A stretch of DNA of 64,000 nt from Nitrosospira multiformis. Lineage in GTDB: Bacteria > Pseudomonadota > Gammaproteobacteria > Burkholderiales > Nitrosomonadaceae. Shown piece after piece: positions 18,385-27,338 of this stretch. The notes under the pieces are model-generated. The model did not search any database and was not told the DNA's origin. It saw nothing but the letters and a program-made list of their open reading frames with translations. Position numbers and translations under genes: made by a program. Location of the stretch: NCBI RefSeq assembly GCF_900110185.1, contig NZ_FOCT01000004.1, forward strand, positions 62,001-126,000, in the 5' to 3' direction. Position 1 is the first letter of the stretch; every line of letters begins with the position of its first letter.

Positions 18385-18445
18385 GACGATGATCGATAAC
18401 CTGGCCGGCAGGTTTGAGGGTAATGCCCAATATTAACCCGGCGTA

Positions 18446-19399
18446 TTAGCCAAACTGCTCTGCGAAGCGGGCAAGGAAGGTATCGAGCGCGCTTTCGGGC
18501 AAATTGTTGATACCGGCCGCTGCCTTGCGTCCTCCCCCTGTTTCAAACTTCATGCAGAGCATGTCGGCGCCCTGGGGGTTCGCCAATGGCGCCCGCACAC
18601 TGATTTTATAGCCACCCGCCCGGTCGATCGTAATGACTGCATGTGCGCATGCCGGATTGTCGTTCGCAAGCTTGTTGGCAAAAACACCGCTTACCCGTCT
18701 TGCCCATGCCGCATCCGGAAGGAGATAGGCAGCGTGATGCGCATGCCGCAGCAGGGGACGCAACGATGCCGTCATCCGGGTATCCTCCAGAAATCCTGCT
18801 GCAAGCTCCTTGAAGGCAGCCGATTCGGCGATAAAATCGAATGGATCGGGGTAGGGCGCCATTGCCTCATACAATGTAAGAGGATGAAAATGCAGGTCTT
18901 CCAGAGTCTCGCCGTAGCTGTTGTAATTAAGGCATTCACCCAGGTGTGCGAGCTTCTCTATCTGCGGTTGGACCAGTCCATTCTGTAGTGCGAGTCTACT
19001 GGCGCTTTCGCTGATGTTATCTCCAAAAGCTGCGGCAATCGCCCAGAAACGGTATTTTCCTTCCAGATGGCGGTCGACCAGCAGGCTTGTGCATACTCCC
19101 GCGGATGTATCGATGTGCGTGGTCAAATTGGGATGGACGGGTATCTCTCCGGCATAATGATGGTCGAAATACTCTATGGCCACCCCCGCTTCCAGCAGTT
19201 GCACGAGGGCAGCACGATTGCTGTTCAGGGAGATGTCGAGCACTGTCACCCGCTCGTCTGCCTGGGCCTTGACCCGCTCGAGCAGATGGATATCGCGCTT
19301 TAATCCTGTCACCAATTCTGTGCGAACAGGATTGTTCAGCAGAAGCTGATGGACGGCACAAAGACCGTCTGCATCTCCATTAAAAACATGATGATTCAT
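18446..19399 (-). CDS. DHH family phosphoesterase
   Basis: A 317-residue DHH-superfamily hydrolase. It opens with HHVFNGDADGLCAVHQLLL, has VTVLDISLNSN and the DHH motif in IEYFDHHYAGE, then AFGDNISESASRLA. The C-terminal part ends with a glycine-rich GGGRKAAAGINNLPE typical of DHHA1. Known relatives cleave phosphodiester bonds in short RNAs or cyclic dinucleotides, but the branch with this short form is uncharacterised to my knowledge. It may be co-transcribed with the downstream kinase fusion. Confidence 0.82.
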   Translation of the reverse strand: MNHHVFNGDADGLCAVHQLLLNNPVRTELVTGLKRDIHLLERVKAQADERVTVLDISLNSNRAALVQLLEAGVAIEYFDHHYAGEIPVHPNLTTHIDTSAGVCTSLLVDRHLEGKYRFWAIAAAFGDNISESASRLALQNGLVQPQIEKLAHLGECLNYNSYGETLEDLHFHPLTLYEAMAPYPDPFDFIAESAAFKELAAGFLEDTRMTASLRPLLRHAHHAAYLLPDAAWARRVSGVFANKLANDNPACAHAVITIDRAGGYKISVRAPLANPQGADMLCMKFETGGGRKAAAGINNLPESALDTFLARFAEQFG

Positions 19400-19570
19400 A
19401 TTGAATTTTCAGATACCCCCGCCTTATGCTGCATCAATGAACAGGCCTTCGCGCCCGTATCTGTGTGAGATTCCATCGTTCGTTATTTTTCGATTTGGGT
19501 GGCCCGCCGGCCTCGACTATACTCACATCATCAATAAATTTAATCAACCCACCCGCACAATGAGCTCATC

Positions 19571-20362
19571 ATGAAAAAAATCATCTCAGCCGCTGCATTG
19601 TTTTTCTTGAGTTCCCTGGGACAGGCTGCCATACAGGGGAAGGAAGTCACCTACACCGCCAATGGCACGACACTCAAAGGTTACCTTGCATATGATGATG
19701 CAATAACACATAACCACCCTGCGGTGCTGGTGGTGCATGAATGGTGGGGCCTCGACGATTACGCGCGGAAACGCGCAAAGATGCTGGCGGAATTGGGCTA
19801 CACCGCGTTGGCAGTCGATATGTACGGCGAGGGCAAGCAGGCTCATCATCCGGATGAGGCCTCCAGATATTCGGGAGAACTGAAGAAGAATCTACCTTTG
19901 GCGAAAAAACGCTTTGAAGCTGCCTTGAGTTTCCTGCAGAAGCAGGAGAATGTCGATCCGAGGAACATCGCGGCGCTGGGTTATTGTTTTGGCGGCAGTG
20001 TCGCCCTGGAAATGGCTCGTCAGGGTGAAAATTTGAAAGGTGTAGCCAGCTTTCATGGCGGTTTGGCGACCGAGCACCCCGCTCAAAAGGGCAAGGTGAA
20101 GGCGCAAATTATCTCTTTTACCGGCATGGCTGATCCCATGATACCGGCCGAGCAGGTAGCGGCATTCAAGCGGGAAATGGAAAACGCCGGGGTAAATTAC
20201 AAGGCGGTCACCTTCCCCGGCGCCAAGCATAGTTTTACCAACCCCGAGGCCGATGACTACGGGCGCGAATTCAATTTGCCGCTCGCTTACGACGCGCAAG
20301 CTGACAAGGCTTCGTGGAAGGAGACGGAACGTTTCCTGGCGGAGGTATTCAAGGCAAGATGA
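19571..20362 (+). CDS. Exported dienelactone hydrolase family protein
   Basis: A 263-residue alpha/beta hydrolase of the DLH family with a signal peptide (MKKIISAAALFFLSSLGQAA). The catalytic triad is seen as Cys in AALGYCFGGSVALEM, Asp in GMADPMIPAEQ and His in FPGAKHSFTNPEADDYG. The lid motif VVHEWWGLDDYARKRA is also typical. The export signal suggests a periplasmic carboxylesterase rather than a classical chloroaromatic-degradation enzyme; no other catabolic genes are nearby. The substrate is unknown. Confidence 0.9.
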   Translation: MKKIISAAALFFLSSLGQAAIQGKEVTYTANGTTLKGYLAYDDAITHNHPAVLVVHEWWGLDDYARKRAKMLAELGYTALAVDMYGEGKQAHHPDEASRYSGELKKNLPLAKKRFEAALSFLQKQENVDPRNIAALGYCFGGSVALEMARQGENLKGVASFHGGLATEHPAQKGKVKAQIISFTGMADPMIPAEQVAAFKREMENAGVNYKAVTFPGAKHSFTNPEADDYGREFNLPLAYDAQADKASWKETERFLAEVFKAR

Positions 20363-20606
20363 TGCGCCCCGGAGTATGCTGGTTTTTGTAGTCTCGAATG
20401 AGAGAGGGCTGGAAACACTCTGCACGACGTGCGGGAATTATGTGGCAATCCAGGATATTTGCGTACTTCAGGCACAGGCAGGGTGGCGCGCTGACGCAGC
20501 CATTTATAAGTCCAGTCTTAACGCTGCTTGAAGGCACAGGCGCTGATGAAGGAGTACAAAGACTTTGACTGCAGAACCTGCCTGGCCTCCTTCCCAGCGT
20601 CCCAGC

Positions 20607-20635
20607 GGTGAACGCGGGCGCGTTCACCTCTTTCT
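20607..20635 (+). terminator. Rho-independent terminator
   Basis: A perfect 9-base stem (GGTGAACGC / GCGTTCACC) with a four-base loop, followed on the plus strand by CTCTTTCTTTTTATTTTTT. It lies 245 bases after the dienelactone hydrolase stop and just beyond the end of the convergent ABM gene. The 245 bases between contain no evident gene, so the transcript has a long 3' region or a separate small RNA. Confidence 0.75.
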
Positions 20636-20658
20636 TTTTATTTTTTCACTTTCCCAGT

Positions 20659-20961
20659 TCAGCTCGGGAGTTTGACGCCAAGGATATCCACATGCTCGAT
20701 TTGCGGTGGCTCAGCCAGCAAATCGGCTGCATTTGCCATCAGTGCAGCAGCGATCGGGCCGGACAAATGTGCTGATCTTCCAGCCTCGTCCACAAATGCA
20801 TCAAAAATACCAAAAGTCGATGGGCCGAGCCGCAGGGCAAACCAGATCGGTGTGGTGGTTTCCTGATTTGCCATTGAAAGCCCCTGCTTGAGAAAGCTTT
20901 CTACGTCCGCTTCCTTTCCCGGTTTGGCTTGTAACCGCACAAACAGCGCAACTGTTACCAT
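20659..20961 (-). CDS. ABM-domain monooxygenase-like protein (YgiN type)
   Basis: A 100-residue antibiotic-biosynthesis-monooxygenase (dimeric alpha-beta barrel) protein. Motifs: MVTVALFVRLQAKPGKEADVE, then TTPIWFALRLGPSTFGIFDAF and ILGVKLP at the end. I chose this ATG over one 27 bases upstream because GAAAGGAA sits seven bases before it. The gene is divergent from a GlxA-type regulator, 101 bases away, which may control it. The oxidised substrate is unknown; quinols are one possibility for the family. Confidence 0.83.
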   Translation of the reverse strand: MVTVALFVRLQAKPGKEADVESFLKQGLSMANQETTTPIWFALRLGPSTFGIFDAFVDEAGRSAHLSGPIAAALMANAADLLAEPPQIEHVDILGVKLPS

Positions 20962-21062
20962 CTTGATTTCCTTTCGCATGTTGAACAATAAGGCTCAGAC
21001 TTTAAATATCGGGAGGATTTCTGCCAAGTGGCGATATTGACAATTTTGATATAATTTACGCC

Positions 21063-22070
21063 ATGCGTATTCATATTCTTGCGCTCGACCAGGTTTTTGA
21101 CACTGGATTATCAACGCTCCTGGACACCCTGAGTATCGCGAACGATCTCGCGGTTTCTGCCAACGCATTGACGCGATTTGACCTGACTATCGTGGGTGTG
21201 CGCCGGAGTATTCGTACCAGTCAGGGATTTTCTGTACCGGTAGTGTCAGCGCCGCGATGCGGCCCTCCGGATGTGGTATTGATTCCCGCGCTTGGGGCAA
21301 AAATGCCGGAAACGCTGCGGTTGGCCCTTGAGCGGCCGGATGTGTGCGAGGCGGGCGACCTTTTGCGGCAGTGGTCCAGAGAGGAGGTTCTTATCGGCGC
21401 CGCCTGCACTGGAACCTTCGTTCTCGCCGATACTTTGCTTCTCAATGACCGAAGCGCCACCACATCATGGTGGCTTACCCCCTTGTTTCGTGAACGTTAT
21501 CCCCGCGTGCGCCTGGAGGAATCGCGCATGGTGGTAAGCTCGCCGGGATTGGTTACTGCGGGTGCTGCACTGGCACATATCGATCTGGCGCTTTGGCTTA
21601 TACGCCAAAGCAGTCCCACGCTCGCAGAAATGACAGCGCGTTATCTGTTGATAGAACCACGAGCGTCACAGGCGGTTTTTGCAATTCCTGATCACCTTGC
21701 ACATGCCGATCCACTGGTTCAGCGATTCGAATGCTGGGCGCGCCACAGGCTGGGTGAACGTTTCTCGCTGAGCGAAGCAGCCAGTGCGACAGGTACAAGC
21801 GAGAGAACGCTTTCGCGCCGCCTAAAGGCCGTCCTGGGAAAATCCCCGCTTTCTTATTTTCAGGATCTTCGTATTGAGCGCGCTGTATATCTCCTGAGAA
21901 CGAGCAACGATAATGTAGACGCGATTGCTGCCCAGGTGGGTTATGCGGATGGTACAACCTTGCGCACCCTTCTTCGCCGCAGGGTCGGTCGAACGGTGAG
22001 CGAGCTTCGAACCAGGACCCGGGAGATTTCCAGTTCGTTCAACGACTCTCAAGCGCAGGATATCGAGTGA
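21063..22070 (+). CDS. GlxA-type transcriptional regulator (DJ-1/PfpI + AraC HTH)
   Basis: A 335-residue regulator. Residues 1-185 are a DJ-1/PfpI domain (MRIHILALDQVFDTGLSTLLD; GAACTGTFVLADTLLLNDRSATTSWW with the elbow cysteine). Residues about 225-325 are an AraC/XylS double helix-turn-helix (FSLSEAASATGTSERTLSRRL; SYFQDLRIERAVYLLRTSN; VDAIAAQVGYADGTTLRTLLR). It probably regulates the divergent ABM gene from the 101-base shared intergenic region. The inducer is unknown. Confidence 0.9.
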   Translation: MRIHILALDQVFDTGLSTLLDTLSIANDLAVSANALTRFDLTIVGVRRSIRTSQGFSVPVVSAPRCGPPDVVLIPALGAKMPETLRLALERPDVCEAGDLLRQWSREEVLIGAACTGTFVLADTLLLNDRSATTSWWLTPLFRERYPRVRLEESRMVVSSPGLVTAGAALAHIDLALWLIRQSSPTLAEMTARYLLIEPRASQAVFAIPDHLAHADPLVQRFECWARHRLGERFSLSEAASATGTSERTLSRRLKAVLGKSPLSYFQDLRIERAVYLLRTSNDNVDAIAAQVGYADGTTLRTLLRRRVGRTVSELRTRTREISSSFNDSQAQDIE

Positions 22071-22267
22071 CAAAAAGTATCGCGAAAATAAGCTGTGCCA
22101 CGTTCGCACACTGACTACCTGCGCCCGTCATTTGTAGTTCATTCGGGCGTATTGAAAATTCCTGCTTCGATCATCTTTGGACTATAAAAGATTTAAATCG
22201 CCAAGTTTGCATATATTAGACGCCAGATGGCTTGCTTTCTTCTCGATATCGCTTTATCATCATTTTC

Positions 22268-22726
22268 ATGACTTCTTTTATCTCACCCGTGGCCCGCAAA
22301 CCGTTTTCCGCCTCGAACATTCTAGGCGGCAAGCAGATACTCCACGCTGATCCACGTTCGGCGGTTGAGTGGATAGAGCTTGTGCGCAGGGGCATCCCCG
22401 CCCCGGCGATCGACGCAGTTCTGGGGCTTGTGGACCTGCGGCAAGGCGAACTCTCCCGCGCCCTGGATATCCCGGAGCGCACGCTGGTGCGGCGAAAGAA
22501 GGAAGGAGTGCTCAACTGTGAGGAATCCGGCAAATTGCTGCGCCTGGCGCGGGTTGTTGAACGTGCCGGCGAGGTGTTTGAGGACGGATCCCTGGCGCTG
22601 GACTGGATCAAGTCGCCCAACGCCAGCTTGGGCGGAGCCACCCCCCTGTCCATGCTGGATACTGATCTTGGCGCCGATTCAGTGATGACTATTCTTGGCC
22701 GGATCGAGCACGGTATTTTCACTTGA
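22268..22726 (+). CDS. Antitoxin, Xre/MbcA/ParS family (RES-Xre system)
   Basis: A 152-residue antitoxin. The middle holds an Xre-like helix-turn-helix (VLGLVDLRQGELSRALDIPERTLVRRKKEG) and the C-terminus is the DUF2384 toxin-binding domain (LRLARVVERAGEVFEDGSLALDWIKSPNASLGGATPLSML). I chose the ATG at 22268; an upstream TTG at 22232 would add a hydrophobic stretch and seems less likely, though neither has a good ribosome-binding site. Its stop overlaps the toxin start by four bases. As in related pairs it probably represses its own promoter. Confidence 0.88.
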   Translation: MTSFISPVARKPFSASNILGGKQILHADPRSAVEWIELVRRGIPAPAIDAVLGLVDLRQGELSRALDIPERTLVRRKKEGVLNCEESGKLLRLARVVERAGEVFEDGSLALDWIKSPNASLGGATPLSMLDTDLGADSVMTILGRIEHGIFT

Positions 22727-23202
22727 AGTTGACGGTGTGGCGTATCGTCACACGCCGCTTCGCCGCTTCCGCATTTTCCGGCGAGGGTGCGCGGTTGTTC
22801 GGCGGCCGCTGGAATCGCAAGGGCGAGCCGGTAGTGTACACGGCGCAGAGCAGGTCACTCGCCTTTCTCGAAATGCTCGTTCAGGACGAGCCGCTGCGCG
22901 CTAATTATCTCCTGATTCCCGCGGAAATTCCTGGTGATATCCCCAGACTGGAAATCGATGCCGAACAGCTCCCTGAGAACTGGCGAACTCTCGAGAGCCG
23001 TAGAAACCTCGAGGAAATCGGCAGCCGGTGGCTGCGTGATGCCAGATACTGCGTGATGGACGTTCCCAGTGTTGTAATTCCCGCTGAGCGAAACCTGCTG
23101 CTCAACCCGGCACACCCTGATTTCCGCAGAATCCGGATAGGTCAACCGGAAAACCTCAAGAGCGATCTGCGGCTACTGCGAAATCTATCCGCAGCAAAGT
23201 GA
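22723..23202 (+). CDS. RES-domain NAD-consuming toxin
   Basis: A 159-residue RES toxin. Characterised members degrade NAD+ and arrest growth until the Xre/ParS partner binds. Arg and Glu of the active site are visible in ARLFGGRWNRKGEPVVYTA and LAFLEMLV. It starts at TTG inside the TTGA that ends the antitoxin frame, so translation is coupled. Length is normal for the family and the frame is intact, so the pair is probably functional. Confidence 0.87.
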   Translation: MKLTVWRIVTRRFAASAFSGEGARLFGGRWNRKGEPVVYTAQSRSLAFLEMLVQDEPLRANYLLIPAEIPGDIPRLEIDAEQLPENWRTLESRRNLEEIGSRWLRDARYCVMDVPSVVIPAERNLLLNPAHPDFRRIRIGQPENLKSDLRLLRNLSAAK

Positions 23203-23247
23203 ATAAGGGATATTGCTCGTTGCCTAGTCGATGCAGGAATAGCCGGT

Positions 23248-23691
23248 TCAGTCGCTGACCGGCACATAAACCAGATTGAGGCTTTCCACCTCAACCGGCC
23301 ATGGAGCGCGTGGCGGCTTGTCCGGTTCATCCACTTCCAGGCACAACTCTACGTGGCCATCCGAGATCGCGCTCGGGGGAAGAGGAATGGTGTAGGTTGC
23401 AGTTGCTGCTTCATGGTGTAGTGTTCCTGGTGCTCCGTACGGCGATATCGTGCCGAACAGGGTTCCATCCGGCGCAGTGACGCGGATTTCCGCCTGTTTG
23501 GGAAGCGCGCGCGTACGGACTTCAACCCAGACCTTTTCATTGCCGGAAACCGGGCGCGGAAGCGTGAGTTCGATCACGCCCTGTTGCGTCTCGCCCTGCG
23601 CAAAAGCGCCATTTCCCAGTATGGACGAGAATATCAGAACGGCAATTACCGTGGCGAAGCGTAGCTGCCCTCTACATTTCGCAGCAATCAA
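23248..23691 (-). CDS. Exported protein of unknown function, downstream of tyrosinase
   Basis: A 147-residue protein with a signal peptide (RFATVIAVLIFSSILGNGAFA|QG). The mature part is all-beta-like (GVIELTLPRPVSGNEKVWVEV, ATATYTIPLP) and ends with VESLNLVYVPVSD; I do not recognise a family. It overlaps the end of the tyrosinase gene by four bases (ATGA), so it was made to be co-translated with that enzyme and may be its secreted partner or copper helper. The frame is intact although the tyrosinase is broken. Confidence 0.65.
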   Translation of the reverse strand: MIAAKCRGQLRFATVIAVLIFSSILGNGAFAQGETQQGVIELTLPRPVSGNEKVWVEVRTRALPKQAEIRVTAPDGTLFGTISPYGAPGTLHHEAATATYTIPLPPSAISDGHVELCLEVDEPDKPPRAPWPVEVESLNLVYVPVSD

Positions 23692-24970
23692 TGCGCCTCC
23701 ACAACGACGGAAAGTACCTCCGCTTTCGGTTCCGTGCCAGGGGCATGTCCCGCCATCTGTACTCCCAGTTTTACCATTCGCTCCGAAACAATCCGGATAT
23801 TCAACGCCCCGCTGTCTGCAAGCTGCGCGTTCTGCCGCATTGCCTCGATCGTGCCCGATAAAGGCACGGTAAAGGTAACGGGGGCCTGTATGGTGTGATG
23901 ACCGAACATCGAGAGGGTGCCGACGTAGTGAGGACTGGATGGGTCCGTTCGACTGTTCCCATCATCCACCATTACGGCAAAATCATGATGGTGCGCCAGC
24001 GGCGGCAGCGCCAAGGTGATCTTTGCATACAATTGCGGCGCTTCCGCCTGTGCACGCAGGCCAAGCAGCGGAGACGGAAGTGTCACGATAGCGCTTGCCG
24101 CCTGCTCTCCACTCACCACGGAACGGCTGATCTGAGCCCGGGTGCTCTCGGAGGGTACGGCTGTGCGCATCAGTGAGGCGAACATGGGAGGCGCAACCAC
24201 TTCCTCACCGGAGCCGGGCTCGTAATCGTAATTGAAATCCCCGATAGCCGCGTAGTCCCCGGCAGTTCTTTTCTTCACCGGCTTTCCCTTTGCATCGACA
24301 AAGAACAGAAACGGTTCTCTCGACCAGGCGTCTAAATCCGCGCCTTCGGGCAAGGCAGGATATCCCCTCGCCAACTGCTTGCGGGTCCATACGTCCCAAA
24401 GCCGATCGATATTCGCATGGTGCAGGAAAAAAAGCGGGTCGACAGGCGATAGATTGGCCTGCATGAAGCCGCCGTTGTTGGTGGTGTTGCCTTTGGGATC
24501 GGTAAAGATGCCGCCGACGCAATTGTGCACCCTGTTGTGCGGCTGTCCTTCCAGCACGCCAAATCCGGTGAGGGCACTGTGACCGAGGGTCTTGGGGCTG
24601 GCAAACGTGAGGAAATCGCGAGGGGCCAGCGCATCCAGCAATGTTTGCAGGGAGACGGCCTTCGTTGTTTTTCCATCGAGCTCCGGCACCAGTTCCCGTG
24701 CGGGCAATCCATCGTGTGAGTGAGCGCGATGCGATACCAGTTGCGCGGGTCCTCCGGCGGGAGCTTGAGCATCCTGGCGATAGCCCTCTTGTAGCTTTCG
24801 ATGGCGCGCTTTGCCCCAGGGTTCAGAACATTCAAACGCCGATACTTCGCTTTCCCTTGCGCCTGGGCTCCGAAAGGCAGGACAGAAGCGCCGATAGCGG
24901 CGGTGCTCGCCGCCGCAGCTTTCAGGAATGTGCGCCGGGACATGGTGGATGAGAACAATTTTGGCTGCAT
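23688..24970 (-). pseudogene. Tyrosinase, inactivated by internal deletion and frameshift
   Basis: The N-terminal frame begins at 24970 with MQPKLFSSTMSRRTFLK, a Tat signal for export of a folded copper enzyme, and reaches ALTHTMDCPHGNW near 24702. The next codons are out of frame. The second frame continues VPELDGKTTKAVSLQTLL and includes HSALTGFGVLEGQPHNRVHN and LSPVDPLFFLHHANIDRLWD, the CuB ligands. The usual segment after HGNW, including the third CuA histidine in WHR, is missing. So about a hundred residues appear to have been deleted with a frame change. The C-terminal part to 23688 is open. The product would be inactive. Confidence 0.82.
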
Positions 24971-25614
24971 GGATTAAACCCTGTTTATGGTTATCGATTC
25001 TGGATAAAGCTGAACGGATAAAGTCGGATGGATAAAGCTTGACGGGATGGCGAGCACAGGCACGCAATTTCCCGGAAATGAGAAGCGACGGGAGGTTAAA
25101 AGAAACTTTCCGAAAGAACCTTTCTTTCAGCCATGCGTTTCAGCCTCCTGTCTCGTCCCGCTCAGGCATTTGGCATGGCCGCGAAGAATCAGGATTAGAT
25201 AACCAAATGGAAGCGAGGAGTAGCTGTAAAATCTTACAGGTAGCGGTTCAGGTGGGTGAGGTGTAGTTGGTGTAATTGCGGGGACAGTCTCCTCAGGAAA
25301 CTCTCTAGAAGCGGGAACGGCGGCGGGGTGCGGAATTGGAAGGCAACCAATAAAAGCTGATTCTCCTGCCACAATCTTGATCAGTGCAGAAAACTCAAGC
25401 CCAGACACGAGCTTAGCGAGTTATCAACAGAGCTATCCACGAGCTATCCACGCCAATCGGGGAAAACTTCATTTGGCATCAAGTTTCAAAGAAAGCTGCT
25501 TTTGCTCACACACTACCACTCGGGAGCGAGGTCTATCAAGCACTCGGTCCTCAGCACCTGTCGGATTTCCACCCACGGTTAACCTAAAGCCTCTAATCGG
25601 GACTTAAGCGCAAT
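24971..25614. other. Intergenic stretch with DnaA-box-like repeats
   Basis: No convincing gene. At 25421-25452 lie TTATCAACA, CTATCCACG and CTATCCACG at 11-12-base spacing, each one or two mismatches from the DnaA box TTATCCACA; another, on the minus strand, is CTATCCACA near 26934-26942. These could be chance or remnants of an origin. A minus-strand frame at 25127-25408 is proline-rich and unrecognised. Confidence 0.35.
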
Positions 25615-26883
25615 CTATGAACGCTTGGCTCGACGTTTGGTTTGTTCACGCTGCCGCGTTGTTTCGTCCCTTCTGAGCTTTCGGTCGGCCTTGTGGAAGG
25701 CAGTGGGAATGGCGTCACGCATGGCAACGAGGCAGCTCATTTCAACCATCCGATCCAAGTCTTTTGGCCGCCCGATAAGTGCGCCTGTAATCCTGACCAT
25801 CGGGTAAGCGGTGTTCTGCCCTGGCTCTACAAGTCCGGCGTTACTCCTCCCGGCGATAGGAATATTGGAGCCCATATCGGTAAGCCTGAAGAACATTGCT
25901 CGCGCCCCTGCATGTATGTTGAAGTTGGCGAGTTTGTAGTATGTGTTCATACCGGACTGATCGGCAGCCGCTTGGAGCTTTTTAAAATCTGGCCTCTTGT
26001 CTTTGAGGTGTTCGGCGGCCCAGCCATATTCGTGGCGGAAGCTCGGACTGTAGCGCTGAATAGCTTCGGCGTAGGCCTCTTCGATGCGCTTGCGCTCTCT
26101 CGGCGCTATTGGCTCATAGCCAAGAGGAACCTGCTTTTCATCGTAATCGTCCGCCTGTTTCTTCACCTCAACAATATCGTGATCGATATAGCGACGAGCT
26201 AACTCTTCGTCCCCATCCTCAATGATAGTGGCAATGACGCCTATTTCGTGGAGTGTCCGCCAGCGAGCTATCGCGCCGTCGGCAAAACCGTTCTCCATTA
26301 GCGTTATGATCTCGTCCGCGACTTGACATGCGCGGACATGAAGCCTGCCAAGGACAAAACGCCTGTGCACGTACTTCTTCGATTTCGACTTGCGATGCCG
26401 CCGATGAACGTCTGCGCCTATCTCGCGTATCGATTGCAGCAGCATTCTGAGAAGCGACAGCCCCTCGCCCCATCTCTCTTCCAGTCGAGCCTGAAACTCC
26501 TCGCACTCGTAGCGCTGGATAGCTTCATAAACCTCCCAACTCGCTCTCAGTGCGGAAAAGAGCTGTGCACCACCCTTGGCGATCGTCTCCTGGATAACTT
26601 CCGGCATTGCCTCGGATATGCGAACGATGAACTTCTGAATCTCTTTCCCATCGTTTTCATCAAAGACAAGCTTCAGATTTCGGTAATCGTTCGGTGTCTC
26701 CGTATTCCCGTCGTTCCAATGGAAATCCTCACCATTGGCGTTCAGAATATGATCGACCAAAGCGTCGAAGCCGTCCTGCGGAAGCTCGATCTCTTGCTCT
26801 TTGAGTTTTCGCTCCAAGATGGGCTTTAGGGCCACTCTTGGTAGCTTGGCTATCTGCTCGCGCAGCACATTTTGAATCGTTCT
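25615..26883 (-). CDS. DUF5677-like protein of unknown function
   Basis: A protein of about 422 residues. The second half (from RRFVLGRLHVRACQVADEIITLMENG through GAIARWRTLHEIGVIATII, YYKLANFNIHAGARAMFFRL and LIGRPKDLDRMVEMSC) resembles DUF5677, helical proteins often carried on accessory DNA. The first 150 residues are helical and charged; the C-terminus is basic (TTRQREQTKRRAKRS). I chose MRTIQNVLREQIAKLP; an ATG 45 bases upstream adds a short Cys-containing extension. Neither has a clear ribosome-binding site. It lies just outside the inferred island border, and its function is unknown. Confidence 0.6.
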   Translation of the reverse strand, partial: RTIQNVLREQIAKLPRVALKPILERKLKEQEIELPQDGFDALVDHILNANGEDFHWNDGNTETPNDYRNLKLVFDENDGKEIQKFIVRISEAMPEVIQETIAKGGAQLFSALRASWEVYEAIQRYECEEFQARLEERWGEGLSLLRMLLQSIREIGADVHRRHRKSKSKKYVHRRFVLGRLHVRACQVADEIITLMENGFADGAIARWRTLHEIGVIATIIEDGDEELARRYIDHDIVEVKKQADDYDEKQVPLGYEPIAPRERKRIEEAYAEAIQRYSPSFRHEYGWAAEHLKDKRPDFKKLQAAADQSGMNTYYKLANFNIHAGARAMFFRLTDMGSNIPIAGRSNAGLVEPGQNTAYPMVRITGALIGRPKDLDRMVEMSCLVAMRDAIPTAFHKADRKLRRDETTRQREQTKRRAKRS

Positions 26884-27192
26884 CATGCGGGATTCTAGTT
26901 CCAATTGTGTTCCGCAGGAACAGCACATCGGTAAGCTGTGGATAGCAAGGCATGGCTATCAGCGGATACTTTAACAGGCTGTCCCCGCCTACATTGAGAG
27001 GCAAAGCTGCGGGTCGAGCGCGAAGATGCTGCTTGATCCCGTGCAGTCGGACGGCAAGTTGATTACATGTCCGCTGCAACGCCACGGCGCGCTAATGGCT
27101 AGGCGCTGGATGATCATTGAGGAGGCGTTCAACTGGGACACTTAGAACCGCCGAAACCCTTACCCTTTAAGGGAGGTTTGAAGCAAGCAATT
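26884..27192. other. Gene-poor stretch left of the island border
   Basis: About 300 bases with no recognised gene. A plus-strand frame from 26975 to 27145 ends ...LITCPLQRHGALMARR and then MIIEEAFNWDT before its stop. It has the look of a degenerate C-terminus of an unrecognised protein, but there is no start signal or family evidence. The chromosomal side of the island junction is at its right edge. Confidence 0.35.
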
Positions 27193-27206
27193 TGGCGGAG
27201 AGAGAG
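27193..27206. repeat. Distal attachment site (attL-like) of the island
   Basis: TGGCGGAGAGAGAG, identical over 14 bases to the 3' end of tRNA-Ser(GGA) at 57324-57337. It is followed by ACCGCC, so GGCGG and CCGCC form a small inverted repeat here that is absent from the tRNA copy. The integrase gene is adjacent. Confidence 0.65.
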
Positions 27207-27338
27207 ACCGCCAACCTACCGTTTCATGGTGTCTCAGCAAGTCCTATAAGTACCGGTTCTATTTATGGTTTTTGCAAATCCTTGCCTTGACGTGTTCCAG
27301 GTTGTCCCATAGTATCCCAGTCTCAAATGTAGGTAGAA

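Noticed and set aside
22216-22722. Minus-strand 168-codon frame opposite the antitoxin
   Set aside because: It is Ser/Arg-rich without family features, whereas the plus strand encodes a clear Xre/ParS antitoxin overlapping the RES toxin.
23688-25067. The 459-codon frame read as a complete tyrosinase starting at 25067
   Set aside because: Its first 130 residues do not resemble a tyrosinase; the Tat signal and CuA motif lie in another frame. The region is a frameshifted pseudogene.
25127-25408. Minus-strand 93-codon proline-rich frame
   Set aside because: No recognisable family or start signal; probably chance.
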